A stretch of 64,000 nucleotides of DNA from Pedobacter ginsenosidimutans (GCF_001442625.1 NZ_LMZQ01000011.1:1-64000), one strand, 5' to 3'; positions 33,662 to 42,509 are shown, counted from the first letter of the stretch. Notes: generated by a model not told the origin, from the sequence alone. Numbers and translations: made by a program.

Positions 33662-34471
33662 TCAAATGATACAAAGAAGGATATTTTTGTTACATGGCTA
33701 TCGGTAGCATTTTGATTAGAAAGCTGAATAAAACATCTTTAAACACTGAAAAACAGATAAATAACTAAAAAACAAGAGAATTCTGCTTTATAAAAACATC
33801 TCTCCCTTATGTAACATTTTATCACTTTTAAGCTTTATCCGGAAATGATTCTGTTAACTTAAGTCACATAAATCCCCTAAAACCATTTACGTTTTTAACG
33901 GATAATTATAAGCAACCCTAGCCTATAAAACTCCAAAATTAACGGGCAACATTTGTTACCTATTTAGTAACATATATGCCCTTTGTACAGATTACCTATC
34001 GCTACTTTTAATTGTTAGTATGCAGATCCTATAAACCGATGGACCGTTCTTAATTTTATAATCAGCGTGCTGCTGGTTCGAATCAGTATTACCATCCATT
34101 GCAGGTTTATCAGCTTCAGCCTACTAATAATAACCACATCTAACCAAAAACAATTATGAGCATGAAAATTATCAATCTAACAAGGCTGTTAGAACCAACA
34201 AGACTGCGGCTCCGGCTAATGCCGAGAAGTGCATGGCCCGTCAGTGTACAAACAATCGGAAACAGAAAAAATACAACATCAACCGATGGTAACAAACCAC
34301 TTTCCTGTATTAACTTAATAAAAAAGGAAGGCAAAGCGCATTACCTGCACCGATGGTTTCCAATCCGCTCAATAAAAAAACTATCTGTAAAAAGCTAGTC
34401 GTTTAACCTATTATTAGCTGTTATTGGATCAAATATCAATACAGTTCACTAACCAAATCATCTATAACAAT
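33662..34471. other. Divergent intergenic region between SusC and GH5-CBM13
   Basis: About 800 bases, A+T-rich, holding the divergent control regions. The only reading frame of note is 34156-34398 (+), an 80-residue Arg/Leu-rich frame (MSMKIINLTRLLEPTRLRLR) preceded by an A-rich leader. It has no recognisable domain and I do not call it a gene. No tRNA, IS or strong terminator is seen. Confidence 0.4.
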
Positions 34472-36169
34472 ATGAGAACCTTAAAATATTTTATGGGCAT
34501 CTTCCTGTTCCTTTTAGTAACAAGATGTCAAAAGCCGGAAGTTACCGTTCCAGAATCGGATACGACTAATAAAACAACTGCCAGGGCGTTAACCGCAACC
34601 AGTTATCCAAGTTATAATGTATCACCTCTTCCACCCGACCAATCAGGGGTAAACAGCACTGCAATGCAGCTCTCGGCAAAATTCAAACTGGGCTGGAATA
34701 TAGGCAATACACTTGAGGCAATTGGCGGCGAAACAAACTGGGGCAATCCTATGGTTAGCCAGGCACTTATCGATCAGGTGAAAAGAAGCGGTTTTACTGC
34801 CGTTCGGATCCCTTGCTCATGGAACCAATACATGGCCAACAGTGCTACCGCACAACTTCAGCAATCATGGCTGAACAGGGTAAAGCAGGTTGTGCAATAC
34901 TGTGTTAACGATGGGCTGTATGTAATATTAAATATCCATTGGGACGGAGGCTGGCTGGAGAACAACTGTACCACAGCCCAACAGGCCGCGGTTAACGCCA
35001 TGCAAAAAGCTTTTTGGGAGCAGATTGCCACACAGATGCGTGATTTTGACGAGCATGTTATGTTTGCCAGTGCTAACGAACCTGCGGTATCAGATGCTAC
35101 CGGAATGGGCGTTCTGCTTTCCTATCATCAAACCTTTGTAAATGCGGTCAGATCAACTGGTGGCCGAAATAGTTATAGGGTGTTGGTTATCCAGGGGCCC
35201 ACAACCAACATTGAATACACCAATAATTTAATGAATACCCTACCCACCGATCCTGCAGCCAATCGCCTGATGGTTGAAGTACACCATTATACTCCTTTTA
35301 ATTTTGCCGGTCTCACGCAGGACGTAAGTTGGGGCAATATGTTTTATTATTGGGGTGATGGATATCATTCCACTACTGACGCTTCACGGAATGCTACCTT
35401 TGGCGAGGAATCAAATGCCGGAGCAGATTTTTCGCTGATGAAGACCAAGTATATTGACAAGGGCATTCCGGTTATATTGGGAGAATATGGCGCAATCCGG
35501 CGGTCGACAACGCTTTCTGGAGATGCGTTGACACTCCATCTGGCCAGCAGAGCATACTATATAAACCATGTCACCCACCAGGCACTCTTAAATGGCTTAC
35601 TTCCATTTTATTTCGATGATGGATCAAGTGGAAACAATGCATTCAGAATCATTGACAGGCAGACAAACGGAGTTGCTGATCAGCAAGGTCTTGCCGCAGT
35701 GGTGCAGGGAGCGCAAAATAACACAAGCTCAACCATTCAGGTGGGACAAGTTTACCAGATTGTAAACAGATACAGCTTTAAGGCATTGGAAATTGGAGGA
35801 TGGGGTACTGCCAATCAAACACCCGCTCAGCAGTGGGCTTATGTAGCGGGGGCAAACCAACAATTCAAAGTGGAAGATGCAGGAGGTGGATATTACAGGC
35901 TAACACCAATGCATGCCACCGGAAAGTGTTTAGAAATTAATGGCTGGAGCACTGCTGATGGCGGCCAGGCAACTTTATGGGATTACAGTGGTGGTGCAAA
36001 TCAAAAATGGTCAATTCAGATTACCACAAATGGATTTTATAGAATCATTAATGTAAATAGCGGAAAGGCTTTGGATATCAATGGATCGTCACTCAACAAT
36101 GGTGGCACAGCTATTCAATGGTCTTATAGTGGTGGTCGTAATCAGCAGTGGGCATTTTTGAAAATATAA
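34472..36169 (+). CDS. GH5 endo-glycanase lipoprotein with C-terminal CBM13 lectin
   Basis: 565 residues from the ATG at 34472, chosen because it starts a lipoprotein signal (MRTLKYFMGIFLFLLVTRC); the upstream in-frame ATG at 34424 would precede it by 16 residues. The barrel opens KLGWNIGNTLEAIGGETNWGNP, with acid/base Glu in FASANEPAV and nucleophile Glu in VILGEYGAIRRS. After a linker (NNTSSTIQ) comes a beta-trefoil of three repeats (NQQFKV, NQKWSI, NQQWAF). It is divergently oriented to SusC and is a paralogue of the BACON-GH5 at 25925-27400, with the BACON domain replaced by a C-terminal lectin. Probably surface-anchored, cutting the same or a related backbone. Confidence 0.9.
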   Translation: MRTLKYFMGIFLFLLVTRCQKPEVTVPESDTTNKTTARALTATSYPSYNVSPLPPDQSGVNSTAMQLSAKFKLGWNIGNTLEAIGGETNWGNPMVSQALIDQVKRSGFTAVRIPCSWNQYMANSATAQLQQSWLNRVKQVVQYCVNDGLYVILNIHWDGGWLENNCTTAQQAAVNAMQKAFWEQIATQMRDFDEHVMFASANEPAVSDATGMGVLLSYHQTFVNAVRSTGGRNSYRVLVIQGPTTNIEYTNNLMNTLPTDPAANRLMVEVHHYTPFNFAGLTQDVSWGNMFYYWGDGYHSTTDASRNATFGEESNAGADFSLMKTKYIDKGIPVILGEYGAIRRSTTLSGDALTLHLASRAYYINHVTHQALLNGLLPFYFDDGSSGNNAFRIIDRQTNGVADQQGLAAVVQGAQNNTSSTIQVGQVYQIVNRYSFKALEIGGWGTANQTPAQQWAYVAGANQQFKVEDAGGGYYRLTPMHATGKCLEINGWSTADGGQATLWDYSGGANQKWSIQITTNGFYRIINVNSGKALDINGSSLNNGGTAIQWSYSGGRNQQWAFLKI

Positions 36170-36270
36170 ACATTACAAACCAACAATCTGATACTGTTGC
36201 TCAGCATTTATGTCAGGCGCTATCAGGTCTTTTAGGCAGCCTGACTAAAAGAGAACTTCATACAATACAA

Positions 36271-36328
36271 TGAAAAAATTTCAGTCCCGTGAACTGAAAA
36301 AATTTCAGAAAAAATGAAAATTTTTCAG
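36271..36328. promoter_or_regulatory. Three phased palindromes upstream of hsp20
   Basis: TGAAAAAATTTCAG occurs at 36271-36284 and 36295-36308 (the latter extended to CTGAAAAAATTTCAG from 36294), and TGAAAATTTTTCAG at 36315-36328. All are TGAAA/TTTCAG inverted repeats, with centres about 20-24 bp apart, i.e. near two helical turns. They end 135 bp before the Hsp20 start codon. This spacing suggests an operator array for a dimeric regulator, though A/T-rich hairpins could also terminate the upstream GH5 transcript. Confidence 0.45.
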
Positions 36329-36462
36329 TTCGACAGCTATAATTACTTTATTTTCACCACTGGCATAGCAGTTGATCAGTCAAAATGGGACAATCAGCGT
36401 CCAGAGAAAATTAATTGATTTATAGTCCATTTATTATTAAAAATTGTAAAGGAGAAAACACT

Positions 36463-36903
36463 ATGACATTGGTTAAATTCAATCCGGAAAAAAAGAACAG
36501 CTCATTATTGCCAGGCTTTAATGACATTTTTGAATCAGTACTCGGCGACACTTTTTTTACCGACCGCCGTTTAAGCAGCGTTCCAGCTGTAAATATCTCG
36601 GAGTCAGCCGACCACTATCACATTGAGCTTGCTGCACCCGGACTTAAAAAAGATGATTTCCGCGTTTCGGTAGAGCGGGACATGCTTACTATCTCAACTG
36701 AAACAAAAAACGAAAATCTCAGCGAAGGAAGAACCTATAACAGAAAAGAGTATAGTTATTCGGCCTTCACAAGATCTTTCACACTTCCTGAAAGTGCTGA
36801 CGTTGAAAAGATCAGTGCAAGCTATAACGATGGGATTCTGAAACTTGAACTTCCTAAAAAAGAGGAAGCCAGGGCTGTCGCCAGGCAGATCGAAATCCAA
36901 TAA
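36463..36903 (+). CDS. Hsp20/alpha-crystallin small heat-shock protein
   Basis: 146 residues from the ATG at 36463, which has a clear ribosome-binding site (AAAGGAG, 36448-36454); an in-frame ATG at 36415 lacks one. N-terminal FNDIFESVLGDTFF is followed by the alpha-crystallin domain (PAVNISESADHYHIELAAPGLKK) and the strand motif NDGILKLELPKK with the conserved G-I-L. It is an ATP-independent holdase for unfolding proteins in the cytoplasm. A strong intrinsic terminator follows. It opens the stress block that continues with the Kai operon and catalase. Confidence 0.93.
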   Translation: MTLVKFNPEKKNSSLLPGFNDIFESVLGDTFFTDRRLSSVPAVNISESADHYHIELAAPGLKKDDFRVSVERDMLTISTETKNENLSEGRTYNRKEYSYSAFTRSFTLPESADVEKISASYNDGILKLELPKKEEARAVARQIEIQ

Positions 36904-36933
36904 AAAAATGCCGCTATATGCGGCATTTTTTTT
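36904..36933 (+). terminator. Intrinsic terminator of hsp20
   Basis: ATGCCGC / GCGGCAT stem with loop TATAT, flanked by an A-run and followed by TTTTTTTT. It directly follows the Hsp20 stop codon. Confidence 0.9.
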
Positions 36934-37089
36934 ATCACGACTTCGAATCAATAGACTTAAAAAAGAGCTGATGGCAACTGAAAGATCAATGCATTGCCCC
37001 CTCTAAGCTGGAATAGAGTTCTAACACCCGGCCAATTAACCAGTTAATGCAATGTGTGAGAACGGAAGGTAAATCCGCCTGCTTTCGCA

Positions 37090-38859
37090 CTAAAAGCGTT
37101 TTTCAGGGTTAATTAATGGTAAACTGAAATAAAAAACCGAGCCCTTTTTTAACTGGCTTTCTGCCCATATTTTTCCGCCATGTCTCTGTATAATCTCGGC
37201 AGATAGATAAAGTCCTATTCCAAAACCGGCAACAGTACTCATCCGATTGTTTTCTACCCGGTAAAACCGTTCGAATAGTTTTGGGATATCGTTTTCATCT
37301 ATTCCCATCCCATGATCCATTATGCGGAACACGGCTGTACCGTCCTCAAGATAACTGTCAATAGTTATTTCACTATCAACCGGCGAATATTTCACCGCAT
37401 TGCTGATCAGATTATTAACCACATGTCCAAGTTTGTCCCTGTCTGCGTTAACAAAAAAACCTGGCTGAAATACAAACTTTATATTATGGTTGTTTACCGT
37501 TGCAATATATTCCTCCACCACTTCCTTAAGCAGGACAGACATTTCTATGGGCTGAAAATCCATCAGCATTTTTCCCGACTCCAAACGCGAGAGGCTGAGA
37601 AAACCATTGATCATGCCTGTCATTTTATTGATCTGACGCTCAGCGCCGTGGAGGGCCTTATCTGGAAAGCCGTTCAAGGTACCTCTGGCTTTCAGCTGCA
37701 TCACCTGAATATACCCTTTCATGGAAGTAAGCGGTGTTTTGAGTTCGTGACTAACCATCGCAATAAAATCGTTCTTCCGTTGTTCATCCCTTTTCTGATC
37801 TGTCACATCCATCAGCACGGCATAAAAGCTATCAAAATCGCCATAACTGCTTTTTTTAAACTTGCCTACTATCCTCATCCAACGGTTATCACCGGAAATA
37901 AGATGCCTGATGGGATAGGTGTAATCAAGCGGCTTTCCAAGATTGATACAATCCTGAAGGACCTCCTGGAGCGCTGACAGATATTCACTGTCAACACTGC
38001 TCAACACCATAGGCCAGTTGATTTCCCCCTCCAATGGCAGGCCACAGAGTTTCCTGAACCGCTCTGATACTTCAACCCGTCCTGTTTTAATATCCAGGTT
38101 ACAACTGCCCAGCTCGGCGGCATCGAAGGCCGACTGTAGGTTATCTTCACTCTCCCTAAGTGCATCGAGTGCATCTTTAAGCTGACCGTTGACTTCTTTC
38201 TGAAGATCATTGACTGCTGCGAGTTTTTCATTGATAGTCTCGAGCTCCTGTGTCCTTAGCCTAACTGTATTTTCAAGATTTTCGTTGAGTTCATCTGCAT
38301 TTTTTCGTGCCGCTTCAAGTTCCCTGTTCCTGGTTTCCAAAAGCAACTGGTTTTTCTTCAGCTCGCTCAAATCAGTAATAATGACGCTTAGTGAAGTACC
38401 TTCATCAAGGTTAAGCGCCTTTAGAGAGAGTTGAACCGGCAAGGAAGTCCCGGAGCTGTTGATGATATCGACTTCTGCCCTGGTGTCCACTTCCCACGCT
38501 CCATCGATCGTTTCTTTGACAAAGGCCTGATCTTCTGTTGAAAAAAATGCCAAAAAATTTAAACCGATAACTTTTTCTAAAGGTAGCCCCAAAAGCCTTG
38601 CGAGTTGTGAGTTGCAATACAGTATCCTGTATGATTCATCGAGTGTAAGTGCGCTTTCGGTCATCTGTTCGATAAAGATCCTGTAGGTATGATCAGCACT
38701 CTTAAGCGTAAAAAGCTGATGACCATCCTGACCATTTACAATCAGGGCATCAACTTCTCCAGAGCGGATCGCATGGATAATATCGTTGGCTTCCTCGAGC
38801 TGAATACGAAGTTCTTCATAGGCCCGCTCGAGCTTGATATGTTCACTTGACTTCTGCAT
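37090..38859 (-). CDS. Cytoplasmic PAS-PAS sensor histidine kinase linked to KaiBC
   Basis: 589 residues without membrane segments. An N-terminal helix (EELRIQLEEANDIIHAIRSGEVDALIV) leads to PAS1 (about 65-170), a coiled coil (about 170-240, ETRNRELEAARKNADELNENL), PAS2 with PAC (about 240-355, ending FYAVLMDVTDQKRDEQ), HisKA with AMVSHELKTPLTS (His near 370) and HATPase with NLISNAVKYSP and GFGIGLYLS. No receiver domain is fused. It begins 3 bp after the second kaiB, so it is co-transcribed with kaiC and both kaiB genes. By analogy with SasA/CikA it may read out the KaiC state, but it lacks SasA's KaiB-like sensor domain; the standalone receiver at 46019-46399 is one possible partner. Confidence 0.92.
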   Translation of the reverse strand: MQKSSEHIKLERAYEELRIQLEEANDIIHAIRSGEVDALIVNGQDGHQLFTLKSADHTYRIFIEQMTESALTLDESYRILYCNSQLARLLGLPLEKVIGLNFLAFFSTEDQAFVKETIDGAWEVDTRAEVDIINSSGTSLPVQLSLKALNLDEGTSLSVIITDLSELKKNQLLLETRNRELEAARKNADELNENLENTVRLRTQELETINEKLAAVNDLQKEVNGQLKDALDALRESEDNLQSAFDAAELGSCNLDIKTGRVEVSERFRKLCGLPLEGEINWPMVLSSVDSEYLSALQEVLQDCINLGKPLDYTYPIRHLISGDNRWMRIVGKFKKSSYGDFDSFYAVLMDVTDQKRDEQRKNDFIAMVSHELKTPLTSMKGYIQVMQLKARGTLNGFPDKALHGAERQINKMTGMINGFLSLSRLESGKMLMDFQPIEMSVLLKEVVEEYIATVNNHNIKFVFQPGFFVNADRDKLGHVVNNLISNAVKYSPVDSEITIDSYLEDGTAVFRIMDHGMGIDENDIPKLFERFYRVENNRMSTVAGFGIGLYLSAEIIQRHGGKIWAESQLKKGSVFYFSLPLINPEKRF

Positions 38860-38862
38860 AAC

Positions 38863-39177
38863 TTAATAACTGATCCCCAAACCTTTCAATACTTTCTCTC
38901 TGTCGGAGCAGTCCCCGATCAACTTCTTGATAGGAATTGGCGATTTTTTGATCAACATCGGAATGGCCGTCACATCATCCTGCTGCACTAACAAGGGCTG
39001 CTGATGTGCATCAATAATATCCAGCTCGTACCTGCCTGCAATAAATTCCTCACATATTGCGCGGATGTTGACAACTGCCCTTGCGGAAACCGGTGATGCA
39101 CCTGCAATAAAAAGCCTAAGCGAAAAAAAATCAGCGCTTTGGGTACTATCTGGATGATCCGGGTTTCCTGTCTGCAT
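38863..39177 (-). CDS. kaiB: KaiB-like protein (second, divergent copy)
   Basis: 104 residues of thioredoxin-like KaiB fold: LRLFIAGASPVSARAVVNIRAIC, ELDIIDAHQQPLLVQQDDVTAIPML and KLIGDCSDREKVLKGLGI. It keeps the AIPxL turn and the IGD-S--EKVL--L tail of KaiB but diverges more than its neighbour, and has a longer N-terminus. It starts 2 bp after the first kaiB stop and ends 3 bp before the kinase. Whether it can switch fold or compete with KaiB1 for KaiC is unknown. Confidence 0.88.
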   Translation of the reverse strand: MQTGNPDHPDSTQSADFFSLRLFIAGASPVSARAVVNIRAICEEFIAGRYELDIIDAHQQPLLVQQDDVTAIPMLIKKSPIPIKKLIGDCSDREKVLKGLGISY

Positions 39178-39179
39178 AA

Positions 39180-39467
39180 CTAATTTTTAATCTTTGCACG
39201 TATATCCAGTCCAACCAGAACCTTTTCCTCATTTGAAAGGTCACCAATAATTTTGCGGACTGGTTCAGGCACTTTTTTTACCAGTGTCGGAATGGCAAAT
39301 ATCTGATCACCCTCAGCCAGCTGTGGTTTTTCCAAAAGATCGATCACCTCAATGCTATACTTACCTTTCAGATGCTCCTCGCAGAGCTTTTTCAGGTTTT
39401 CAAGCGCAGCTACCGATTTACTTGTTTTCCCGGCAACATACAGCCGGAGTTCATATGCTTTCCCCAC
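39180..39467 (-). CDS. kaiB: KaiB clock-type protein (canonical copy)
   Basis: 95 residues, close to the length of cyanobacterial KaiB. It has [21 protein letters not shown], then [20 protein letters not shown] and AIPTLVKK, and ends [19 protein letters not shown]. In cyanobacteria KaiB binds the KaiC CI ring and drives dephosphorylation. It lies 3 bp downstream of kaiC. The strong conservation around [15 protein letters not shown] suggests a working KaiC-binding surface. Confidence 0.93.
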   Translation of the reverse strand: MGKAYELRLYVAGKTSKSVAALENLKKLCEEHLKGKYSIEVIDLLEKPQLAEGDQIFAIPTLVKKVPEPVRKIIGDLSNEEKVLVGLDIRAKIKN

Positions 39468-39470
39468 TAT

Positions 39471-41216
39471 TTATTTGTTTTTGTTTACATTTTTTTCTTC
39501 CCCGCCATTATCTCCCCTGCGCAGACCGGCAATTTTGCTTATCGTCTCGCCCATGATCTGTTTTTTTAAAGCCTCCTCAACATAAACTTTATTAAGTTCC
39601 TCTTCTGCTGATTCATATTCAGATCTTAGACTTTCGATCTTTGATTCTAAAATTTTCCGTTTGCGTTCGAGTTCACGGTCCTTGCGGCTGACAGCCTGGG
39701 CATGGATGACCTCACCAGTCTGTTCCATAAGCATCCTTGCCTCCCGCGCCGAACCGGTAAGCACGCCATCCTCGGTAAGGTATACATCCACCAGATCCAG
39801 TCCCTTATCTGTAATCACAAATTCGCGTATCTGGTTGGAATGTTTCATCCCCCTGGATTTCATGATATACAATCCTCGGTTCCGTTCACCATTGCTCTCA
39901 ATATCGCGGATCAAAAGCCAGGCATCAACAAGCGAGGAAACCCCTTCATCGGTCTGTTCGTTGACTATATTATTAAGGGTAAGGGCTGTAAACATTACCG
40001 TAATCTGTTCAGCCTGTAGAAAATCGATCAGGCGCACGAGCATGGTTTTCACATCGCTAACCGATCCTATCGTGATCAGGTTGGTAATCGGATCAAGCAC
40101 AACAACAGATGGCTTGGACTTTTTGATCGCTTTATGGATCGCCACCAGATGCATTTCCAGTCCGTACAAGGTAGGGCGTGAGGCGTAAAACTCAAGAGAT
40201 CCTTCCTTAAGGTGTTTTTGAAGGTCTATGCCTATAGAACGCATATTTCTGATGATCTGTTTTGGGGATTCTTCGAAAGCAAAGAAAAGGCATTTCTCTC
40301 CCCGCAGGCAGGCCGCATTGGCAAATGTGGCCGCTATACTGGTCTTGCCCGTGCCGGCCGTGCCTGAAACCAGAATACTGCTCCCTTTATAAAAGCCAGA
40401 ATTTCCCAGCATTTTGTCCAGCGAAGCAATACCTGAGGACAGGCTTTTTGTAGAAACCTCATGATTCAGCTGCAGAGAGGTAACAGGAAGCACTGAGATG
40501 CCCTCATCGTCGATCAGAAAGGGATATTCATTGGTTCCATGGACCGATCCACGGTATTTTACAACCCTAAGCCTCCTGGTAGAGATTTGGTTGATAATCC
40601 TGTGATCAAGTAAAATAACACAGTCTGACACGTACTCTTCAAGGCCCTGACGGGTAAGTCCGCTTCCGCCACGTTCACCTGTTATGACTGCCGTAACGCC
40701 TTTCGATTTTAGAAACTGAAAAAGCCTCCTGATCTCTGCCCGCAGCACTGCCGTATTATTTAGCCCCGCGAAAAGGTTCTCGATGGTATCAAGCGCTACT
40801 CTTTTTGCGCCTATACTGTCAATTGCATAGCCAAGCCTGATAAAAAGTCCCTCCAGGTCATACTCTCCAGTCTCCTCAATTTCTGAGCGGTCAATATGCA
40901 CGTAATCCAACCTTATCTTCTTGTCCTTTTCTAACTGTTCCAGATCAAATCCAAGTGATGCTACGTTCGCTTTAAGTTCTTCGGCCTTTTCCTCAAAAGC
41001 CATAAATACTCCTGGTTCACCGTACTCCATGGCTCCTTTTACAATGAACTCTATGGAAAAAAGTGTTTTGCCAGAACCAGCCTCACCACAAACGAGTGTA
41101 GGTCTTCCAGAGGGTAACCCGCCTAATGTAATCTCATCGAGGCCGGAAATACCAGTAAGTGTTTTTGGAATAGTACCAGTTGAGCGCGCTTCCAGTTGCT
41201 TTTTTGATTTAGCCAT
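39471..41216 (-). CDS. kaiC: KaiC-like double RecA ATPase/autokinase
   Basis: 581 residues with two RecA domains. CI: Walker A GEAGSGKT (44-51) and catalytic Glu pair in FMAFEEKAEE (75-76). CII: Walker A GTAGTGKT (285-292) and Glu pair in FFAFEESPKQ (315-316). EGVSSLVDAW places Ser427-Ser428 where cyanobacterial KaiC has its phosphorylated Ser431-Thr432, so autophosphorylation is plausible. A C-terminal coiled coil (about 500-560, RKDRELERKRKILESKIESL) replaces the short KaiA-binding tail; no kaiA is present. First gene of the tight operon kaiC-kaiB-kaiB-kinase. Known bacterial homologues act in timing or stress adaptation; which applies here is not known. Confidence 0.94.
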   Translation of the reverse strand: MAKSKKQLEARSTGTIPKTLTGISGLDEITLGGLPSGRPTLVCGEAGSGKTLFSIEFIVKGAMEYGEPGVFMAFEEKAEELKANVASLGFDLEQLEKDKKIRLDYVHIDRSEIEETGEYDLEGLFIRLGYAIDSIGAKRVALDTIENLFAGLNNTAVLRAEIRRLFQFLKSKGVTAVITGERGGSGLTRQGLEEYVSDCVILLDHRIINQISTRRLRVVKYRGSVHGTNEYPFLIDDEGISVLPVTSLQLNHEVSTKSLSSGIASLDKMLGNSGFYKGSSILVSGTAGTGKTSIAATFANAACLRGEKCLFFAFEESPKQIIRNMRSIGIDLQKHLKEGSLEFYASRPTLYGLEMHLVAIHKAIKKSKPSVVVLDPITNLITIGSVSDVKTMLVRLIDFLQAEQITVMFTALTLNNIVNEQTDEGVSSLVDAWLLIRDIESNGERNRGLYIMKSRGMKHSNQIREFVITDKGLDLVDVYLTEDGVLTGSAREARMLMEQTGEVIHAQAVSRKDRELERKRKILESKIESLRSEYESAEEELNKVYVEEALKKQIMGETISKIAGLRRGDNGGEEKNVNKNK

Positions 41217-41424
41217 CTATTTTTTTTAACGCTTAAATCTATTAGATAATAATAAATATTAATCAGTTCTTTCCAAACAAACAGGGAATATTAAAAAATG
41301 TTTGCAGTAAGCGCCGGAAATTGCCGTATGTACATTGAGTAATGGCAACGCATCTGTTGCAGGCCAACAAAAAAAGAGAAACATCATCCCGTCCGTTCAT
41401 CCGACATCACAGATCATTACGCAT

Positions 41425-41669
41425 CTATCCGGCAGAACATATAAAAGCGGGCATGCCATACTGCTGCCCGCTTTTAAGGTACCAGGCATTTCCGCCCGCA
41501 TTCCCGGCAAGATCTCCCCCAACATCGTCTTCGTCATCAGTTTCACCGGTAAGCCCCCGTTGAACCTCATTATCATCGGCTTCTTTTTCTTCGTTGGGGA
41601 TTATTAGTGACTGTTCATTGCCATTTTCATCTTCTTAGTCTTCTCTTTTGGGCCTATGTAATTTTTCAT
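41425..41669 (-). pseudogene. Frameshifted small acidic ORF
   Basis: From an ATG at 41669 the minus strand reads MKNYIGPKEKTKKMKMAMNSH and stops. A +/-1 shift near the AAGAAGATGAAAATGG stretch would continue into a strongly protein-like frame (DENGNEQSLIIPNEEKEADD, then TDDEDDVGGDLAGNAGG and WYLKSG), ending in TAG at 41425. The total is 245 bp, not a multiple of three, as expected for one indel. It resembles small hydrophilic stress-associated proteins, but I recognise no family. A sequencing indel would give the same picture. The hairpin at 41443-41475 lies inside its last codons. Confidence 0.45.
41443..41475. terminator. Strong hairpin, probable bidirectional terminator
   Basis: AAAAGCGGGCA and TGCCCGCTTTT form a perfect 11-bp stem with an 11-base loop. 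A-runs on one arm and T-runs on the other let it work in both directions. It lies between the start of kaiC and tRNA-Pro. Confidence 0.75.
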
Positions 41670-41760
41670 GTATCTGTTTTATTGTAAAACAGATAATATA
41701 TAACTATAGTTTCAAAAGATTATCAAAACTGGCACCAAATATGGCTACCTGCTCAATAAC

Positions 41761-41837
41761 TGGTCGGGATAGGAAGATTCGAACTTCCGACCTCCAGCAC
41801 CCCATGCTGGCGCGATACCTGGCTACGCTATATCCCG
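41761..41837 (-). tRNA. tRNA-Pro (anticodon GGG)
   Basis: The minus strand folds as a cloverleaf: acceptor CGGGATA pairs with TATCCCG, the anticodon arm is CCAGC-ATGGGGT-GCTGG giving anticodon GGG (codon CCC), and the T-arm is GGAAG-TTCGAAT-CTTCC. Discriminator A is followed by an encoded CCA (41763-41761). Confidence 0.93.
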
Positions 41838-42002
41838 TTTGCTGAATTCCCTTAGGAAACACGAAAATTGATACAAAGATATATCAACTTACTCTTTTGA
41901 CAGAAAAATTTTTAAAAAAAGGTTGAAGGATTAGTGAGTTTTCACTAGAAAATGAACAGCTCTTTACTTTAAACTTTTTAAGAATGCGAATGTTATATAA
42001 AA

Positions 42003-42509
42003 ATGGAAAACATAGAACAACTCATTATACCTGCCGCAAGAAAAGGCGATACCGAGGTTTTAAAAGAACTAATGCTCAGAGAGGCGAATATAAATTTTCA
42101 GGACGATAAAGGTTATACTGCTCTGATTATTGCCTGCTATAACAACCAGCTGGAAGCCGCAGCATACCTGATTGCGTCGGGAGCAGATTTGAATCTTGGA
42201 GATCTGGGAGGCAACACAGCTTTAATGGGCGCAGCATTTAAAGGCTATACCGATATTGCAAAACTATTGATCGAAAGTGGGGCAGATATTAATCTTCAGC
42301 ATGGAAACGGTGGAACCGCATTGATGTTTGCTGCAATGTTTGGCCGCAATGAGGTATTAAAACTACTTTTAGAGCATGGCGCAAAAACCGGGCTCCAGGA
42401 CATTAGGGGACAGCATGCATTGGATCTGGCCATTTTACAGGGGAACGAAGCAGGAGCAGAACTGCTTGAATTATACAGCAAAAATGTTAATCTTGCAAAA
42501 GCGCCTTAA
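42003..42509 (+). CDS. Ankyrin-repeat protein next to catalase
   Basis: 168 residues made of about four to five ankyrin repeats (GYTALIIACYNNQLEAAAYLIASGAD, GNTALMGAAFKGYTDIAKLL, GGTALMFAAMFGRNEVLKLL). There is no signal peptide, so it is cytoplasmic. It converges on, and overlaps by 23 bp, the unknown gene at 42487-43092 that lies between it and the catalase. Ankyrin proteins beside catalases are known in other bacteria (AnkB/KatB of Pseudomonas), where they support catalase activity; a similar role is only inferred. Confidence 0.88.
   Translation: MENIEQLIIPAARKGDTEVLKELMLREANINFQDDKGYTALIIACYNNQLEAAAYLIASGADLNLGDLGGNTALMGAAFKGYTDIAKLLIESGADINLQHGNGGTALMFAAMFGRNEVLKLLLEHGAKTGLQDIRGQHALDLAILQGNEAGAELLELYSKNVNLAKAP

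Noticed and set aside
34060..34100. GGTTCGAATC resembling a tRNA T-loop
   Set aside because: Flanking bases do not form a T-stem, anticodon arm or acceptor stem.
37312..37977. 221-codon plus-strand frame
   Set aside because: Fully antisense to the histidine kinase catalytic region; His/Ile-rich composition typical of a shadow frame.
41335..41607. Overlapping plus-strand frames of 73-90 codons upstream of tRNA-Pro
   Set aside because: They are antisense to the acidic frameshifted ORF and cross the terminator hairpin; composition is less protein-like than the minus strand.
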